A stretch of 64,000 nt of DNA from Luteimonas colneyensis. Its GTDB lineage: Bacteria; Pseudomonadota; Gammaproteobacteria; Xanthomonadales; Xanthomonadaceae. Under the pieces are notes generated by a model. It was not told the DNA's origin. It was given only the letters and a program-made list of their open reading frames with translations, and did not search any database. Positions within the stretch are counted from its first letter, which is position 1. Each line of letters opens with the position of its first letter. Shown here piece by piece: positions 52,122-61,241 of this stretch. Both the position numbers and the translations under genes were made by a program. Location of the stretch: contig NZ_JACSQJ010000008.1 of the NCBI RefSeq assembly GCF_014836665.1, positions 1-64,000 on the forward strand. Direction: 5' to 3'.

Positions 52122-54905
52122 TCAGTCGCTGTCCTCGTCCGGCGCGAACACCAGCCCGCGCTCCTCGCGCACCAGGCCTTCGAGCTCGAACGCAGGCGCC
52201 GTGTCGGAGCCGGGCAGCGGCGGCGGCGCGGGCCTGGCCGGCGCCTCGGCCGCGCCTTCCGGCCGGAACTTCGTGATCTGCTTCCACGAGCGCGCCAGCG
52301 CGTCGGCGAACACCAGCAGCAGGTCGCCGGGGCGGCCCATGCGCAGCGCGGCGTCGATCGCCGCCTGCTCGTCCGGGATCACCGAGATCGCGTCGTCCGG
52401 CACGCCCGCCGCGCGCAGGGAACGGGCGATGAGGTTGGGCACCTCGTCGCCGTCGCGGCCCCGCAGGCCGTCGTCGCGGCGGCAGATGTAGTGGTCGAAG
52501 CGGCCGGCCACCGCATCGGCGATGGCGACGATGTCGTCGTCGCGTCGGTCGCCCGGTCCGGCCACCACCACGATGCGGCGGCCGTCGACGTCCAGGCGCT
52601 GCGCCAGGTCGGCCATGACCCCGACCGCATGCGCGTTGTGCGCGTAGTCGAACAGCACCTTGAACGGGTGTTCGCTGAAGACGTTCATGCGTCCCGGCGC
52701 CTGGAAGAAGGTCGTGTCGAAGGTGCGCAGGCCCTGGCGGATGTCGTCCAGCCGGATGCCCATCGCGAAGGCCATGGAGGCGGCGAACATCGCGTTCTGC
52801 ACGTTGTGCAGCGCGCGCCCCTCGAGCGTCGCCGGCACCAGGTGGGTCCACAGCAGCGGGATCTGGGTGCCCTTGTCGTACAGCGTGATCATGTGGCCGT
52901 TGACGCCTTCCTCCAGCGCGCAGGCGCGGCCGCCGGCGCGCACGTGCTCGCGCACCAGCGGGTGCCCGGGGTTCATGGTCACGTAGCAGATGGTGCGCGC
53001 CTGCGTGTAGCCCGACATGCGCAGCACGTTCGGATCGTCGGCGTTGAGCACCGCGCATTCGGTGGCGACCTCGACCACGATGCGCTTGATCTCCGCCAGC
53101 TGTTCCAGGGTGTCGATGCCCTTGAGCCCGAGGTGGTCGGACTGCACGTTGATCACCGCGCCTACGTCCACCTTCGTCACGCCCATGCCCGCGCGCAGCA
53201 GGCCGCCGCGAGCGGTCTCGAGCACCGCGAAATCGATCGTGGGATCCCGCAGCACCATGCGCGCCGACACCGGACCGGTCATGTCGCCCTCGACCGTCCG
53301 GTTGCCATCGATGTACACGCCGTCGGTGGTGGTGAGGCCGGGGGTGTGGCCCGACATCTTCGCGATGTGGGCGAGCATGCGCGCGGTGGTGGTCTTGCCG
53401 TTGGTCCCGGTGACCGCGGCGATCGGCACGCGCTTGGGCGAGCCGGGCGGGAACAGCATGTCGATCACCGGGCCGGCGGCGTCGCGCGGCGTGCCCTCGC
53501 TCGGCGCGACGTGCATGCGGAAGCCGGGGGCGGCGTTGATCTCGCAGATCGCGCCGCCGATGGTGCGGTGGCTTTCCGAGATGTCGGGGGTGATGAAGTC
53601 GACGCCGCCGACGTCGAGGCCGATCGCGCGCACCGCGCGCACCGCCATCTCGCGGTTGTCGGGGTGGATCAGGTCGGTGACGTCGGTGGCGGTGCCGCCG
53701 GTGGAGAGGTTGGCGGTGGAGCGTAGGTAGACGATTTCTCCCGGCGCGGGCACCGAGTCCTCGTCGTAGCCGGCGCGCGCCATCATCAGGCCGGCCTCGC
53801 GGTCGAGCTCGATACGGGTGAGCACCTTCTCGTGCCCGACGCCGCGGCGCGGGTCCCGGTTCACCTCGTCGACCAGCGCGGCGATGCTGCGCTGGCCATC
53901 GCCCACGACGTGGCCCGGCGTGCGTCGCGTCGCGGCGACCAGCTGGCCGTCGACCACCAGCAGGCGGTGGTCGTCGCCGGGCTGGAAGGTCTCGACGATC
54001 ACCGAGCGGGAATGCTCCTGGGCCGCCGCGAAGGCGGCGCGGATCTCGTCGTCCCCGCGGATGTCGATGGTGATGCCGCGGCCGTGGTTGCCGTTCCACG
54101 GCTTCAGCACCACGGAGCCACCGAGCCTGCGCGCGGCCTTGATCGCGTCGGTCTGGCTGGACACCAGCACCTGGCGCGGCACCGGCAGCCCGAGCGCGCC
54201 GAGGATGCGGTTGGTCTCTTCCTTGTCGCTCGCCAGCTCCACCGCGATGTGCGGCGTGCGCCCGGTGACGGTGGCCTGGATGCGCTGCTGGTAGCGACCG
54301 TGGCCGAACTGCACTAGGGAGCGGTCGTTGAGCCGCAGCCACGGGATTTCGCGCTCCTCGGCCGCGCGCACCAGCGACGCGGTCGACGGTCCCAGCGCGC
54401 GCCGCTGCGCATAGCGGATGAAACCGTCGCGCGCCTCGTCCCAGGCCCAGTCGTCGGGCACGCTGCCGGCCGGGCGCAGCGCGTCGGGCAGCAGCGAGGC
54501 GACCAGGCGCAGCGCCAGGTCGCCGGCGGCGATGCCCTCCTCGCGCTGCGCGTACTCGTAGACCACGGTGTAGACGCCGGGACGGCCGTCGACGCTGCGG
54601 GTCTTGCCGAAGGTCACGTCCTCGCCGGCGATGTTCTGCAGTTCGATCGCGACGTGCTCGAGCACGTGCCCCAGCCAGGTGCCGTCGTCCTCGCGCATGC
54701 GGCGCACGAAGCCGCCGGGCTCGCGGTAGGAGCAGCCGTGCTCGGCCAGGCCGGGCAGCGCCGCCACCAGGCCGTCGATGAAGCCGGGCCCGAGGCGCGC
54801 GGTCGGCCACTGCTCGAGCTCGCCCAGGTCGAGCAGCAGCCGGATTACCGGGAAGTGCGCATGCAGCGACGGGCCAACGTAGACGGTGCGTTCGAGGATG
54901 CGCAT
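52122..54905 (-). CDS. cphA: Cyanophycin synthetase CphA
   Basis: A 927-residue ligase that builds multi-L-arginyl-poly-L-aspartate from Asp and Arg with ATP. The N-terminal domain (about 1-160) has GHVLEHVAIELQ. The ATP-grasp domain (about 220-480) has VVLKPWNGNHGRGI and ends ICEINAAPGFRMH. The Mur ligase domain has P-loop GTNGKTT (500-506), TARGGLLRAGMGV and the C-terminal FDYAHNAHAVGVM. All three modules are intact and the length fits the family. The extra tail (AEAPARPAPPP and on) is short and variable. It follows cyanophycinase after 14 bases. Confidence 0.96.
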   Translation of the reverse strand: MRILERTVYVGPSLHAHFPVIRLLLDLGELEQWPTARLGPGFIDGLVAALPGLAEHGCSYREPGGFVRRMREDDGTWLGHVLEHVAIELQNIAGEDVTFGKTRSVDGRPGVYTVVYEYAQREEGIAAGDLALRLVASLLPDALRPAGSVPDDWAWDEARDGFIRYAQRRALGPSTASLVRAAEEREIPWLRLNDRSLVQFGHGRYQQRIQATVTGRTPHIAVELASDKEETNRILGALGLPVPRQVLVSSQTDAIKAARRLGGSVVLKPWNGNHGRGITIDIRGDDEIRAAFAAAQEHSRSVIVETFQPGDDHRLLVVDGQLVAATRRTPGHVVGDGQRSIAALVDEVNRDPRRGVGHEKVLTRIELDREAGLMMARAGYDEDSVPAPGEIVYLRSTANLSTGGTATDVTDLIHPDNREMAVRAVRAIGLDVGGVDFITPDISESHRTIGGAICEINAAPGFRMHVAPSEGTPRDAAGPVIDMLFPPGSPKRVPIAAVTGTNGKTTTARMLAHIAKMSGHTPGLTTTDGVYIDGNRTVEGDMTGPVSARMVLRDPTIDFAVLETARGGLLRAGMGVTKVDVGAVINVQSDHLGLKGIDTLEQLAEIKRIVVEVATECAVLNADDPNVLRMSGYTQARTICYVTMNPGHPLVREHVRAGGRACALEEGVNGHMITLYDKGTQIPLLWTHLVPATLEGRALHNVQNAMFAASMAFAMGIRLDDIRQGLRTFDTTFFQAPGRMNVFSEHPFKVLFDYAHNAHAVGVMADLAQRLDVDGRRIVVVAGPGDRRDDDIVAIADAVAGRFDHYICRRDDGLRGRDGDEVPNLIARSLRAAGVPDDAISVIPDEQAAIDAALRMGRPGDLLLVFADALARSWKQITKFRPEGAAEAPARPAPPPLPGSDTAPAFELEGLVREERGLVFAPDEDSD

Positions 54906-54919
54906 GTGTGGTTGCCTTG

Positions 54920-55759
54920 TCAGGTCTTGCGGGTGGCGAGTCGTCCGGCGGACGCGCGCCGCGTGTGCAGGTTGAACGTGGCGCCGGCGACCAGGATGTG
55001 GACGCCGAGGCCGAGCATGCAGACCGGATCGTCCTCGTCGGCGTGGGCCATCGAGGAGAACTGCAGGTCGTGGGCGTCGACCACGGTCACCGCGCCGCTG
55101 CCCTCGACCTCGAGCGTGTCGTCGGGCGAGATGAAGGCGGCGGTGTCCTCGTCCAGGCCGATGCCGATCGCGAAGGGGTTGTAGGCCAGCGCGGCGGTCA
55201 GGCGGCCGAGGCGGTCGCGCTGCCGGAAATGCTGGTCGATGATGAAGCGGTTGGTCAGTCCGAGCCCGGGCGCCAGGCGCACGCTGCTGGCGCGCGGCGA
55301 CGAGCCCTCCTTGCCGAAGGCGATCATGTGCTCGCTCAGGATCCCGGCCCCGGCGCTGGTGCCGGCGACGGTGACGCCGCGGGCATTGGCCGAGCGCACC
55401 GTGCGCGCGATGTCGGTGCCGCCGAGGATGGTCGACAGCCGCAGCTGGTTGCCGCCGGTGAAGAAGATGCCGCTGGCCTCGGACAGGCGCCGGACGCGGC
55501 CGGGTTCCTGGCAGTCGCGGCGGGTGTCGAAGTCCATCACCTCGACCTCGGCCACGCCCATCTCGCGGAACAGCGCCTGGTAGTTGAGGCCGCTGTCCTT
55601 CAGCCGGCTTGCGGTCGGGATGACCACGATGTCGGCGTCATCGCCGCCGCTGAGCTCGACGAAGCGCGCGAGGATGCGCGGGTTCGTGTCCTTGTCCTCC
55701 GCACCGCCGATCGGGATGATCCAGCCGCGTTGTTCCCCGTTGACGGGCTTGCTTGGCAT
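54920..55759 (-). CDS. cphB: Cyanophycinase
   Basis: A 279-residue intracellular serine exopeptidase of the S51-like family that degrades cyanophycin to beta-Asp-Arg. The nucleophile Ser is in GTSAGAGILSEHMI; GGAEDK near the front, FFTGGNQLRL, and the IIDQHFRQRDRLGRL strand complete the fold. There is no signal peptide, so it acts on intracellular granules. The start is the Met at 55759; an in-frame Met at 55804 would run into the upstream gene. The iadA gene ends 16 bases before it. Confidence 0.94.
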   Translation of the reverse strand: MPSKPVNGEQRGWIIPIGGAEDKDTNPRILARFVELSGGDDADIVVIPTASRLKDSGLNYQALFREMGVAEVEVMDFDTRRDCQEPGRVRRLSEASGIFFTGGNQLRLSTILGGTDIARTVRSANARGVTVAGTSAGAGILSEHMIAFGKEGSSPRASSVRLAPGLGLTNRFIIDQHFRQRDRLGRLTAALAYNPFAIGIGLDEDTAAFISPDDTLEVEGSGAVTVVDAHDLQFSSMAHADEDDPVCMLGLGVHILVAGATFNLHTRRASAGRLATRKT

Positions 55760-55775
55760 CAATGGCTCCGCTGTT

Positions 55776-56951
55776 TCAGGTGTGCTGCGTTTCGAACGTA
55801 CCACGGCGCACCACGGCGCCCCCGCGCACGTGCACGCGTCCCCGCGCGATCACGTCGGTGACTCCGCCGTCGTCGTCCAGCGCCACCAGGTCGGCGTCGG
55901 CACCGACCGCGATCCGGCCCTTGCGGGGCAGGCGCAGCAGGTCGGCGACGTTGCTGGTGAAGGCCGGCAGTGCGTCCTCCAGCGCGACACCGCGCGCGAG
56001 CAGTTCGCGCAGGGTCACGGCGAGGGCGCCGGAGTGGCCGACCTCCATGCTGCAGACGCGGCCCTGCTCGTCGAAGCAGGGCAGGCAGCCGCCGGCGTCC
56101 GAGCTCACGGTTACCCGCTCGCGCGGCGCGCCGCTGGCGAAGTAGCGGACCAGGGCGTCGGCGGCGCTCCACGCGTCCTCGTCGTCGGCCACCGGGAAGG
56201 CGGTGATGTCGATGCAGCAGCCACGGCGCGCGAGCTCGATGGCTTCGTCGAACAGCGCGCGGCGGCGGTTGACGTGGGTCGGGTTGAAGACGCGCGGCGG
56301 CAGCTCGCTCTGGTCGAGCGCGCGGCGCACGAGGTCGAGGCCGCGCGGCCCGTCGCCCAGGTGCAGGTGGACGATGCCGGCCTTTCCCGTCATCAGCCCG
56401 GCGACGTGCGTCTCGGAGGCGACGCGCAGCAACTCGTCGAGCGTCGGCTGGCTCGAACGATGGTCGCTGATCGCGAGTTCGCCGACTCCGATGAGGCAGT
56501 CGATGAAGGCCAGGTCCGCGCGCACGCTGCCGGTGAGCGTGGCCGGCGGCAGGTGGTAGCCGCCGGCATGGCCCCAGGCCGACAGGCCTTCCTCGCGCAG
56601 GGCGTTGATCCCGGCGACCAGCTCGCGCGTGCCGCGGGCGACGTCGTCGGTGCCGAGCAACCCCACCACCGAGGTCACGCCGCCGCGCGTGTAGCGCGAG
56701 AGCATCGGCGCCGGCACGCGGCTGGCGAAGCCGGCCTCGCCGCCGCCGCCGGTCACGTGCACGTGGCCATCGATGAAGCCCGGTACCAGCCGCCGCCCCG
56801 CGAGGTCCACCGTCGTGGCCGCCAGGATGTCCGGCAGCGCGGGGGCCTCCGCGCCCATCCACAGCACCTGGCCGCCGCCCACCAGCAGGTCCTGCCGTCC
56901 GAGCGGCGCGGGCGCATACACGTCCGCGTTGCGGACCAGCATCATCGTCAT
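55776..56951 (-). CDS. iadA: Isoaspartyl dipeptidase (beta-aspartyl peptidase)
   Basis: A 391-residue metal-dependent amidohydrolase. It carries the HxH motif in GFIDGHVHVTGG, the Lys that is carbamylated in homologues (MTGKAGIVHLHLGDG), FNPTHVNR, and the closing Asp in VSSDAGG. It splits beta-Asp-X dipeptides, here the beta-Asp-Arg released by cyanophycinase, giving Asp and Arg. Its place as first gene of the cyanophycin cluster supports that role. The first of several clustered Mets (56951) is used. It is divergent from the Pat-type gene. Confidence 0.94.
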   Translation of the reverse strand: MTMMLVRNADVYAPAPLGRQDLLVGGGQVLWMGAEAPALPDILAATTVDLAGRRLVPGFIDGHVHVTGGGGEAGFASRVPAPMLSRYTRGGVTSVVGLLGTDDVARGTRELVAGINALREEGLSAWGHAGGYHLPPATLTGSVRADLAFIDCLIGVGELAISDHRSSQPTLDELLRVASETHVAGLMTGKAGIVHLHLGDGPRGLDLVRRALDQSELPPRVFNPTHVNRRRALFDEAIELARRGCCIDITAFPVADDEDAWSAADALVRYFASGAPRERVTVSSDAGGCLPCFDEQGRVCSMEVGHSGALAVTLRELLARGVALEDALPAFTSNVADLLRLPRKGRIAVGADADLVALDDDGGVTDVIARGRVHVRGGAVVRRGTFETQHT

Positions 56952-57044
56952 CGCCGAAGGTTGGCCAGCGCCGCGCCCTGCGTCAAGCGAGGACCGCGGG
57001 AAGGCGGTGGTATCGTCGGGTCCCCCAAGGCCGGTCGTCCACGA

Positions 57045-59747
57045 ATGGGTACCTACGCGCTCGGATCCGTGTTCTCGCCGGCCTCGGTGGCGCTGGTGGG
57101 CGGGAGTCCGCGCGAACGCTCGCTGGGCCGGCTGGTGCTGCGGCAGGTCATCGACGGCGGCTTCGGCGGCCGCATCGGCGTGGTCAACAGGCGCTATCCC
57201 GAACTCGAGGGCGTGGCGACCGCGCCGCGCCTGGACGCGCTCGGCTTCGTGCCCGAGCTGGTGCTGGTGGCCACGCCGCCGGCCACGGTGGCGCGGGTGG
57301 CGATGCGCGCCGCCGATGCCGGTGCGCGCGCGCTGATCGTGCTGACCCGCGACATGGGCGAAGGCCCCGGCTCGCACAACGCGGCGCTGCAGGCGGTCGC
57401 GCGCGAGCGCGGGCTGCGCGTAGTGGGGCCGAACTGCCTGGGCGTGATCACGCCGCACTCGAAGCTGTTCGCGAGCTTCGCCGCGCACCGGCCGCCGAAG
57501 GGCGACCTGGCCCTGGTGTCGCAGTCGGGCGCGATCGGCGCGGCGATGATCGAGTGGGCGAGCGCGCGCGGGCTGGGCTTTTCCGCGGTGGTCTCGCTTG
57601 GCGACGCCGTCGACGTCGATTTCGGCGACCTGCTGGACTGGTTCGCCACCGACCGCCACACCCGCGCGATCCTGCTGTATCTCGAGCGCGTGCGCGACGC
57701 GCGCAAGTTCCTGTCCGCGGCGCGCGCCGCCGCACGCGGCAAGCCGGTGGTGGTGGTGCGACCTGGCCGCCACGCGCGGCGCCCGGGTCCGTTGTCGAGC
57801 CATGCCGCCACGCTGGCCACGCCGGACGCCGTGTACGACGCCGCCTTCCGCCGCGCGGGCCTGCTGCGCGTGCACGCGCTGGACGAGCTGTTCGCCGCGG
57901 CGGAGACGCTGTCGCACCTGGGCAGCGTGCCCGGCAAGCGCCTGGCGGTCCTGACCAACGGTGCCGGCACCGGCCTGCTCGCGCTCGACCGCCTGCAGGA
58001 CCTGGGCGGCCGGCCGGCGAAGCTCGCCGACGCGACGGTGGCGCGGCTGGACGGCGAACTCGTGCGCGGCTGGTCGCGCGCGAACCCGGTCGACCTGCTC
58101 GGCGACGCCGACGGCGCGCGCTATGCCGCCGGCCTGCAGGCCCTGCTCGACGATCCCGGCAACGACGCCGTGCTGGCGGTCAACGTGCCGACGGTGCTGT
58201 CGGATCCGCGCGAGACCGCGGAAGCCACGGTGCGCGTACTCCAGCAGCGTCCGCGTGGCGCCCCGAAGAAGCCGGTGCTGGCGCTATGGCTGGGCGACGA
58301 TGGCGGCGCCGCCGGTCTGCTCGGGGCTGCCGGGGTGCCGACCTACGCCAGCGAGGCCGAGGCCGTGCGCGGCTTCATGTACCTGGTGCGCCACCGCGAG
58401 GCGCAGGCGGCGCTGATGGAGACGCCGCCCAGCCTGCCGGAGGATTTCGCGGTGGACCGCGCGGCCGCGCAGGCGCTGGTGGCCGCGGCGCTGGCCGAAG
58501 GCCGCGAATGGCTGGATCCCGCGGCCACCGCGCGCCTGCTGGGCGCCTACGGCATCGCCATCGCCGCGCCGGTGCTGGCTGCCGACGCCGACGCCGCGGT
58601 CGAGGCCGCCCGTCCCCTGCTGGACGAAGGGTGCAGGGTGGCGGTCAAGGTGCTGTCGCCCGACATCGCGCACAAGTCGGACGTCGACGGCGTGCGCCTG
58701 CACCTGGGCAGTGAAGCGGCGGTGCGCGAGGCCGCGGCGGGGATCATCGCGCGGGCGCAGACCCTGCGCCCCGACGCCCGCATCGACGGCGTCAGCGTGC
58801 ATCCGATGGTGCTGCGCGCGAAGGCGCGCGAAGTGATCGCCGGCATCGCCGACGACCCCGTGTTCGGCCCGGTGGTGGTGTTCGGCCGCGGCGGTACCGC
58901 GGTGGAAGTGATCGACGACACGGCGCTGGCGCTGCCGCCGCTGGACCTGCGCCTCGCGCACGAGCTGATCGGCCGCACCCGCGTGTCGCGGATCCTGCGT
59001 GCCTACCGCGACGTGCCGGCCGCCGACGAGCGCGCGCTGGCCCTGGTGCTGGTGAAGCTGGCGCAGCTGGCGGCCGACATCCCGGAAATCCTCGAGGTCG
59101 ACATCAACCCGCTGCTGGCCGACGCCGAGGGCGCGGTGGCGGTGGACGCGCGGATCGCGGTGGCGCCGTCGACGCGCCTGCATCGCGGCCGCGGCCATCC
59201 GCGCTTTGCGGTATTCCCGTATCCGACCGAGCTGGAGCGCACGCTGGTGCTGTCCAACGGCCGCGAGGCCTTCGTGCGCCCGGTGCGCCCCGAGGACGAC
59301 GCCATGTTCCGGCGCTTCTTCGAACACGTCAGCGCCGAGGACCTGCGCCTGCGCTTCTTCCGCGCCGTGCGCGACTTCAGCCACGACTTCATCGCCCGCC
59401 TGGTGCAGCTCGACTACGCGCGCTCGATGGCGCTGGTGGCGATCGATGCCGCCAGCGGCGAGATGCTCGGCGCGGTGCGCCTGCTGGCCGACTCCGATTT
59501 CGAGCGCGGCGAATACGGAATCATGGTGCGCTCCGACCTCAAGGGCGCCGGCCTGGGCTGGCGGCTGATGCAGGAGATGATCCAAGTCGCGCGCTGGATG
59601 GGCCTGTCCACCATCGAGGGCCAGGTGCTGCGCGAGAACAGCACCATGCTCGCCATGTGCCGGCGCCTCGGCTTCCAGGTGGTTCCGGACCCGGACGACG
59701 CCACCCTGATGCTGGTCACCCTCCCCGTCGAAGCCGCCCCCCTGTAG
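57045..59747 (+). CDS. Pat/YfiQ-type acyl-CoA synthetase (NDP-forming) with GNAT domain
   Basis: A 900-residue protein lysine acetyltransferase. It has a CoA-binding domain (about 5-130, FSPASVALVGGSPRERSLG), a succinyl-CoA synthetase-like domain (about 145-450, VSQSGAIGAAMIEWAS), an ATP-grasp domain (about 485-700, VAVKVLSPDIAHKSDVDGV and VVFGRGGTAVEV) and a C-terminal GNAT domain (about 735-890, VRPVRPEDDAMFRRFFEHVS). In enteric bacteria Pat acetylates and silences acetyl-CoA synthetase. The stop codon TAG is the first part of a GTAGGAGC repeat. Confidence 0.92.
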   Translation: MGTYALGSVFSPASVALVGGSPRERSLGRLVLRQVIDGGFGGRIGVVNRRYPELEGVATAPRLDALGFVPELVLVATPPATVARVAMRAADAGARALIVLTRDMGEGPGSHNAALQAVARERGLRVVGPNCLGVITPHSKLFASFAAHRPPKGDLALVSQSGAIGAAMIEWASARGLGFSAVVSLGDAVDVDFGDLLDWFATDRHTRAILLYLERVRDARKFLSAARAAARGKPVVVVRPGRHARRPGPLSSHAATLATPDAVYDAAFRRAGLLRVHALDELFAAAETLSHLGSVPGKRLAVLTNGAGTGLLALDRLQDLGGRPAKLADATVARLDGELVRGWSRANPVDLLGDADGARYAAGLQALLDDPGNDAVLAVNVPTVLSDPRETAEATVRVLQQRPRGAPKKPVLALWLGDDGGAAGLLGAAGVPTYASEAEAVRGFMYLVRHREAQAALMETPPSLPEDFAVDRAAAQALVAAALAEGREWLDPAATARLLGAYGIAIAAPVLAADADAAVEAARPLLDEGCRVAVKVLSPDIAHKSDVDGVRLHLGSEAAVREAAAGIIARAQTLRPDARIDGVSVHPMVLRAKAREVIAGIADDPVFGPVVVFGRGGTAVEVIDDTALALPPLDLRLAHELIGRTRVSRILRAYRDVPAADERALALVLVKLAQLAADIPEILEVDINPLLADAEGAVAVDARIAVAPSTRLHRGRGHPRFAVFPYPTELERTLVLSNGREAFVRPVRPEDDAMFRRFFEHVSAEDLRLRFFRAVRDFSHDFIARLVQLDYARSMALVAIDAASGEMLGAVRLLADSDFERGEYGIMVRSDLKGAGLGWRLMQEMIQVARWMGLSTIEGQVLRENSTMLAMCRRLGFQVVPDPDDATLMLVTLPVEAAPL

Positions 59748-59812
59748 GAGCAGCTACAGCTGCGACCCCGGCACGCCACAAGGACGGTCGCAGCTTTAGC
59801 TGCTCCTACAGG
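59741..59812. repeat. Complete GTAGGAGC palindromic repeat at the end of the Pat gene
   Basis: 27-nt arms 59741-59767 and 59786-59812 are inverted repeats with one mismatch, spacer 18 nt. The sequence is nearly the same as the element at 34589. The first bases CCTGTAG supply the last Leu codon and the stop of the Pat gene. It lies 51 bases before dinB. Confidence 0.88.
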
Positions 59813-59862
59813 CGGGCGTCGGGAGGCGCCGGTGGGCGTCGGTGGGCGATAATCGCGCGGCC

Positions 59863-60930
59863 ATGCGCAAGATCCTCCACATCGACATGGACGCCTTCTA
59901 CGCGTCGGTGGAGCAGCGCGACGATCCCTCGCTGCGCGGTCGTCCGGTGGTGGTGGCCTGGCGCGGCGCGCGCTCGGTGGTCTGCGCGGCGTCGTACGAG
60001 GCGCGGGTGTTCGGCGTGCGCTCGGCGATGCCGGCCGCGCGCGCCGAGCGGCTGTGCCCGGAAGCCGTGTTCGTGCCGCCGGACTTCGCCCGCTACAAGG
60101 CGGTGTCGAAGCAGGTGCGCGGGCTCTTCCTCGCCCACACCGACCTGGTGCAGCCGCTGTCGCTGGACGAGGCCTATCTCGACGTCACCGAGCCGAAGAT
60201 CGCCTCGCCCAGCGCCACCGAGTCCGCGCGCATGATCCGCGCCGAAATCCGCGAGGCCACGTCGCTCACCGCGTCGGCGGGAGTCGCGCCCAACAAGTTC
60301 CTGGCCAAGATCGCGTCGGACTGGAACAAGCCCGACGGCCAGTTCGTGGTCAGGCCGTCGCAGGTCGAAGCCTTCCTGACGCCGCTGCCGGTGTCGAAGA
60401 TCCCCGGGGTGGGCAAGGTCATGGAGAAGAAGCTGGCCGACATCGGCGTGACCACCGTCGGCGACCTCCGCGCCTTCGCGCTGGAGGAGCTGCAGGCGCG
60501 CTTCGGCAGCTTCGGCGCCGGCCTGTACCGGCGCGCGCGCGGCATCGACGAGCGTCCGGTCGAACCGGACCAGCCGGTGCAGTCGATCTCGAGCGAGGAC
60601 ACCTTCGCCAGCGACCTGCGCCTGGACGAACTCGAGCCCGCGATCCGCGCGCTCGCGGCCAAGGCCTGGGCGGCGACGCGCAAGACCGACCGCGTCGGCC
60701 GCACCGTGGTGCTGAAGCTCAAGACCTCGGACTTCCGCATCCTCACCCGCAGCTTCACCCCCGACGCGCCACCGGCCTCGGAGGAGCAGGTCACCGCGAT
60801 CGCGCTGGCGCTGCGCGATCGCGTGCAACTGCCGGCCTCGACCCGCTACCGGCTGGCCGGCGTCGGCCTGGCCGGCTTCCGGGATGCCGACGACGTGCCG
60901 GTCCAGGCGCCGCTGTTCGCATCCGCCTGA
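59863..60930 (+). CDS. dinB: DNA polymerase IV
   Basis: A 355-residue Y-family translesion polymerase. The catalytic carboxylates lie in HIDMDAFYASVEQRDDP and SLDEAYLDVT. The helix-hairpin-helix is SKIPGVGKVMEKKLADIG, and the little-finger domain spans about 245-350. The beta-clamp binding motif is the closing QAPLF. Met at 59863 is the family start. Its last 85 bases overlap the end of the minus-strand LAB_N gene. I see no LexA box upstream. Confidence 0.96.
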   Translation: MRKILHIDMDAFYASVEQRDDPSLRGRPVVVAWRGARSVVCAASYEARVFGVRSAMPAARAERLCPEAVFVPPDFARYKAVSKQVRGLFLAHTDLVQPLSLDEAYLDVTEPKIASPSATESARMIRAEIREATSLTASAGVAPNKFLAKIASDWNKPDGQFVVRPSQVEAFLTPLPVSKIPGVGKVMEKKLADIGVTTVGDLRAFALEELQARFGSFGAGLYRRARGIDERPVEPDQPVQSISSEDTFASDLRLDELEPAIRALAAKAWAATRKTDRVGRTVVLKLKTSDFRILTRSFTPDAPPASEEQVTAIALALRDRVQLPASTRYRLAGVGLAGFRDADDVPVQAPLFASA

Positions 60931-61241
60931 GCGGGCGCGGCGCGCGTCGGGCGCAGCTCCAGCCACAGGCTGTAGGCCGCGGTGAGCGCCGGCAGCAGGT
61001 TCTGCAGCACGCCGACGGCGTCCTGCTTGTCCGAGAATAGGAAGTACGACAGCGTCATCGCGCTGCCGCAGAGGCTGATGATCCAGAAGCTGCGTGGCAC
61101 CACCGCGCGTCCGGCGCGGCGGGAGGCGCCGAACTGCACCAGCCAGCGCGCGCCGAACAGCAGGGCGCCGGCCACGCCGACCAGCTTCCACGGTGTCAGC
61201 GCGATGCCGGTCCATGCGAGTGCTTCGATGGTCCCGTTCAT
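60846..61241 (-). CDS. LAB_N (lipid-A-disaccharide synthase N-terminal-like) membrane protein
   Basis: A 131-residue protein with three predicted helices (about 16-34, 49-68, 76-94). The segments LFGARWLVQFGASRRAGRAV, FWIISLCGSAMTLSYFLF and LQNLLPALTAAYSLWLEL match the LAB_N domain, which is common next to GT2 and ArnT-type genes. The C-terminal 30 residues are polar low complexity and encoded antisense to the end of dinB. Its start overlaps the GT2 stop (ATGA). It may take part in lipid-linked sugar transfer. Confidence 0.86.
   Translation of the reverse strand: MNGTIEALAWTGIALTPWKLVGVAGALLFGARWLVQFGASRRAGRAVVPRSFWIISLCGSAMTLSYFLFSDKQDAVGVLQNLLPALTAAYSLWLELRPTRAAPAQADANSGAWTGTSSASRKPARPTPASR

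Noticed and set aside
50311-54810. A single 1499-residue protein spanning both Mur-ligase genes
   Set aside because: Only the part from 52107 down is real. The upstream part is a shadow frame of cphA, rich in Arg and Ala, and cphA itself is read in another frame.
55584-57044. N-terminal extension of the Pat-type gene back to 55584
   Set aside because: The extension is antisense to iadA and has no domain; the CoA-binding domain begins right after the Met at 57045.
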